From: Coriobacteriales bacterium
GTDB taxonomy: Bacteria > Actinomycetota > Coriobacteriia > Coriobacteriales > UBA8131
DNA: 36,594 nt
Assembly (NCBI GenBank): GCA_031263105.1
Contig: JAISGJ010000070.1
Coordinates: forward strand, 1-36,594
Reading direction: 5' to 3'
The notes under the pieces are model-generated. The model saw only the letters and a program-made list of their open reading frames with translations. It had not been told where the DNA came from and searched no databases. A program made the translations under genes and the position numbers. Below, piece by piece: positions 36,435 through 36,594 of this stretch (the first letter of the stretch is position 1; the number at the start of each line of letters is the position of its first letter).

Positions 36435-36494
36435 CGCCGCCCTCCTACGACCTCCATACCCGCCACGACCAAGGCGCCTAGTAGTCTGATTCAA

Positions 36495-36594
36495 CTAAGT
36501 ATCAGGATATAGTCTATGGAGATGCACCCTCGCATCCTCTGCGGTGAACTGCCACTTGACCGCGCCCTTGGCATTGTTGCGGTCATCCTGCCAG
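36495..36594 (-). CDS. IS630-family transposase, C-terminal end (cut by window edge)
   Basis: Read on the minus strand, the last bases encode 32 residues and a stop: WQDDRNNAKGAVKW, QFTAEDARVHLHRLYPDT. The W-x4-RN-x4-K-x2-W-x-FT-x2-DAR-x-x-L-x-x-LYP pattern is the usual end of IS630-type DDE transposases. The body lies beyond the window. The sequence just left of it (36481-36494) should contain an IS end, but a terminal inverted repeat cannot be verified with one end only. Confidence 0.75.
   Translation of the reverse strand, partial: WQDDRNNAKGAVKWQFTAEDARVHLHRLYPDT

Overview
The window looks like a chromosomal segment of a GC-rich, anaerobic Coriobacteriia-type actinobacterium, most likely Eggerthellaceae. 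The clues are a multi-membrane-span LuxR-type regulator divergent from a Tat/lipoprotein flavin reductase, five genes whose best start is TTG, an actinobacterial/firmicute-type SOS box at recA, and many copies of a dispersed repeat ending in CACTGTCATTCCGAGC. Genus is not determinable by eye.

Layout. (1) 1-3560: a membrane LuxR regulator (minus) divergent from an exported fumarate-reductase-like flavoprotein. (2) 3602-6060: htpG (minus), then a large inverted repeat element. (3) 6220-16562: an AraC-type regulator followed by a tightly packed nine-gene operon. The operon encodes two FecB-type lipoproteins, an exporter-fold ABC half-transporter, two FecCD permeases, their ATPase, two unusually short nitrogenase component-1-like proteins and a NifH-like reductase. 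(4) 17046-25531: a small membrane protein, ftsK, a trio of membrane/secreted proteins of unknown function (two of them paralogous) and a RodZ-like protein, separated by repeat elements. (5) 25634-30633: yajQ, rimO (frameshifted as given), pgsA, cinA, recA and recX, a common housekeeping order. (6) 31065-36434: pntA, pntB and a cytoplasmic molybdopterin/tungstopterin enzyme. (7) 36495-36594: the C-terminal end of an IS630-type transposase on the minus strand, cut by the window edge.

The most interesting system is the nine-gene operon. The transporter genes predict uptake of a metallophore, tetrapyrrole or corrinoid-like compound. The NifH-like protein keeps its Walker A motif and both cluster cysteines. 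The two component-1-like proteins are about half the usual length. One keeps all three cluster cysteines (C23, C48, C125) and the other keeps only one (C33). A 3+1 arrangement recalls the single [4Fe-4S] cluster of the dark protochlorophyllide reductase rather than a P-cluster plus FeMo-cofactor. My inference is that the operon imports a compound and then reduces or modifies it with ATP-driven low-potential electrons; it is not a nitrogen-fixation system. A palindrome of the form GTTAG(A/T)...(A/T)CTAAC covers the probable -10 region both of this operon and of the AraC regulator gene, suggesting shared (perhaps metal-dependent) control.

The dispersed repeats (at least five loci) are mosaics of palindromic modules with tandemly amplified outer arms of 18 or 19 bp. 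They occupy most of the non-coding space.
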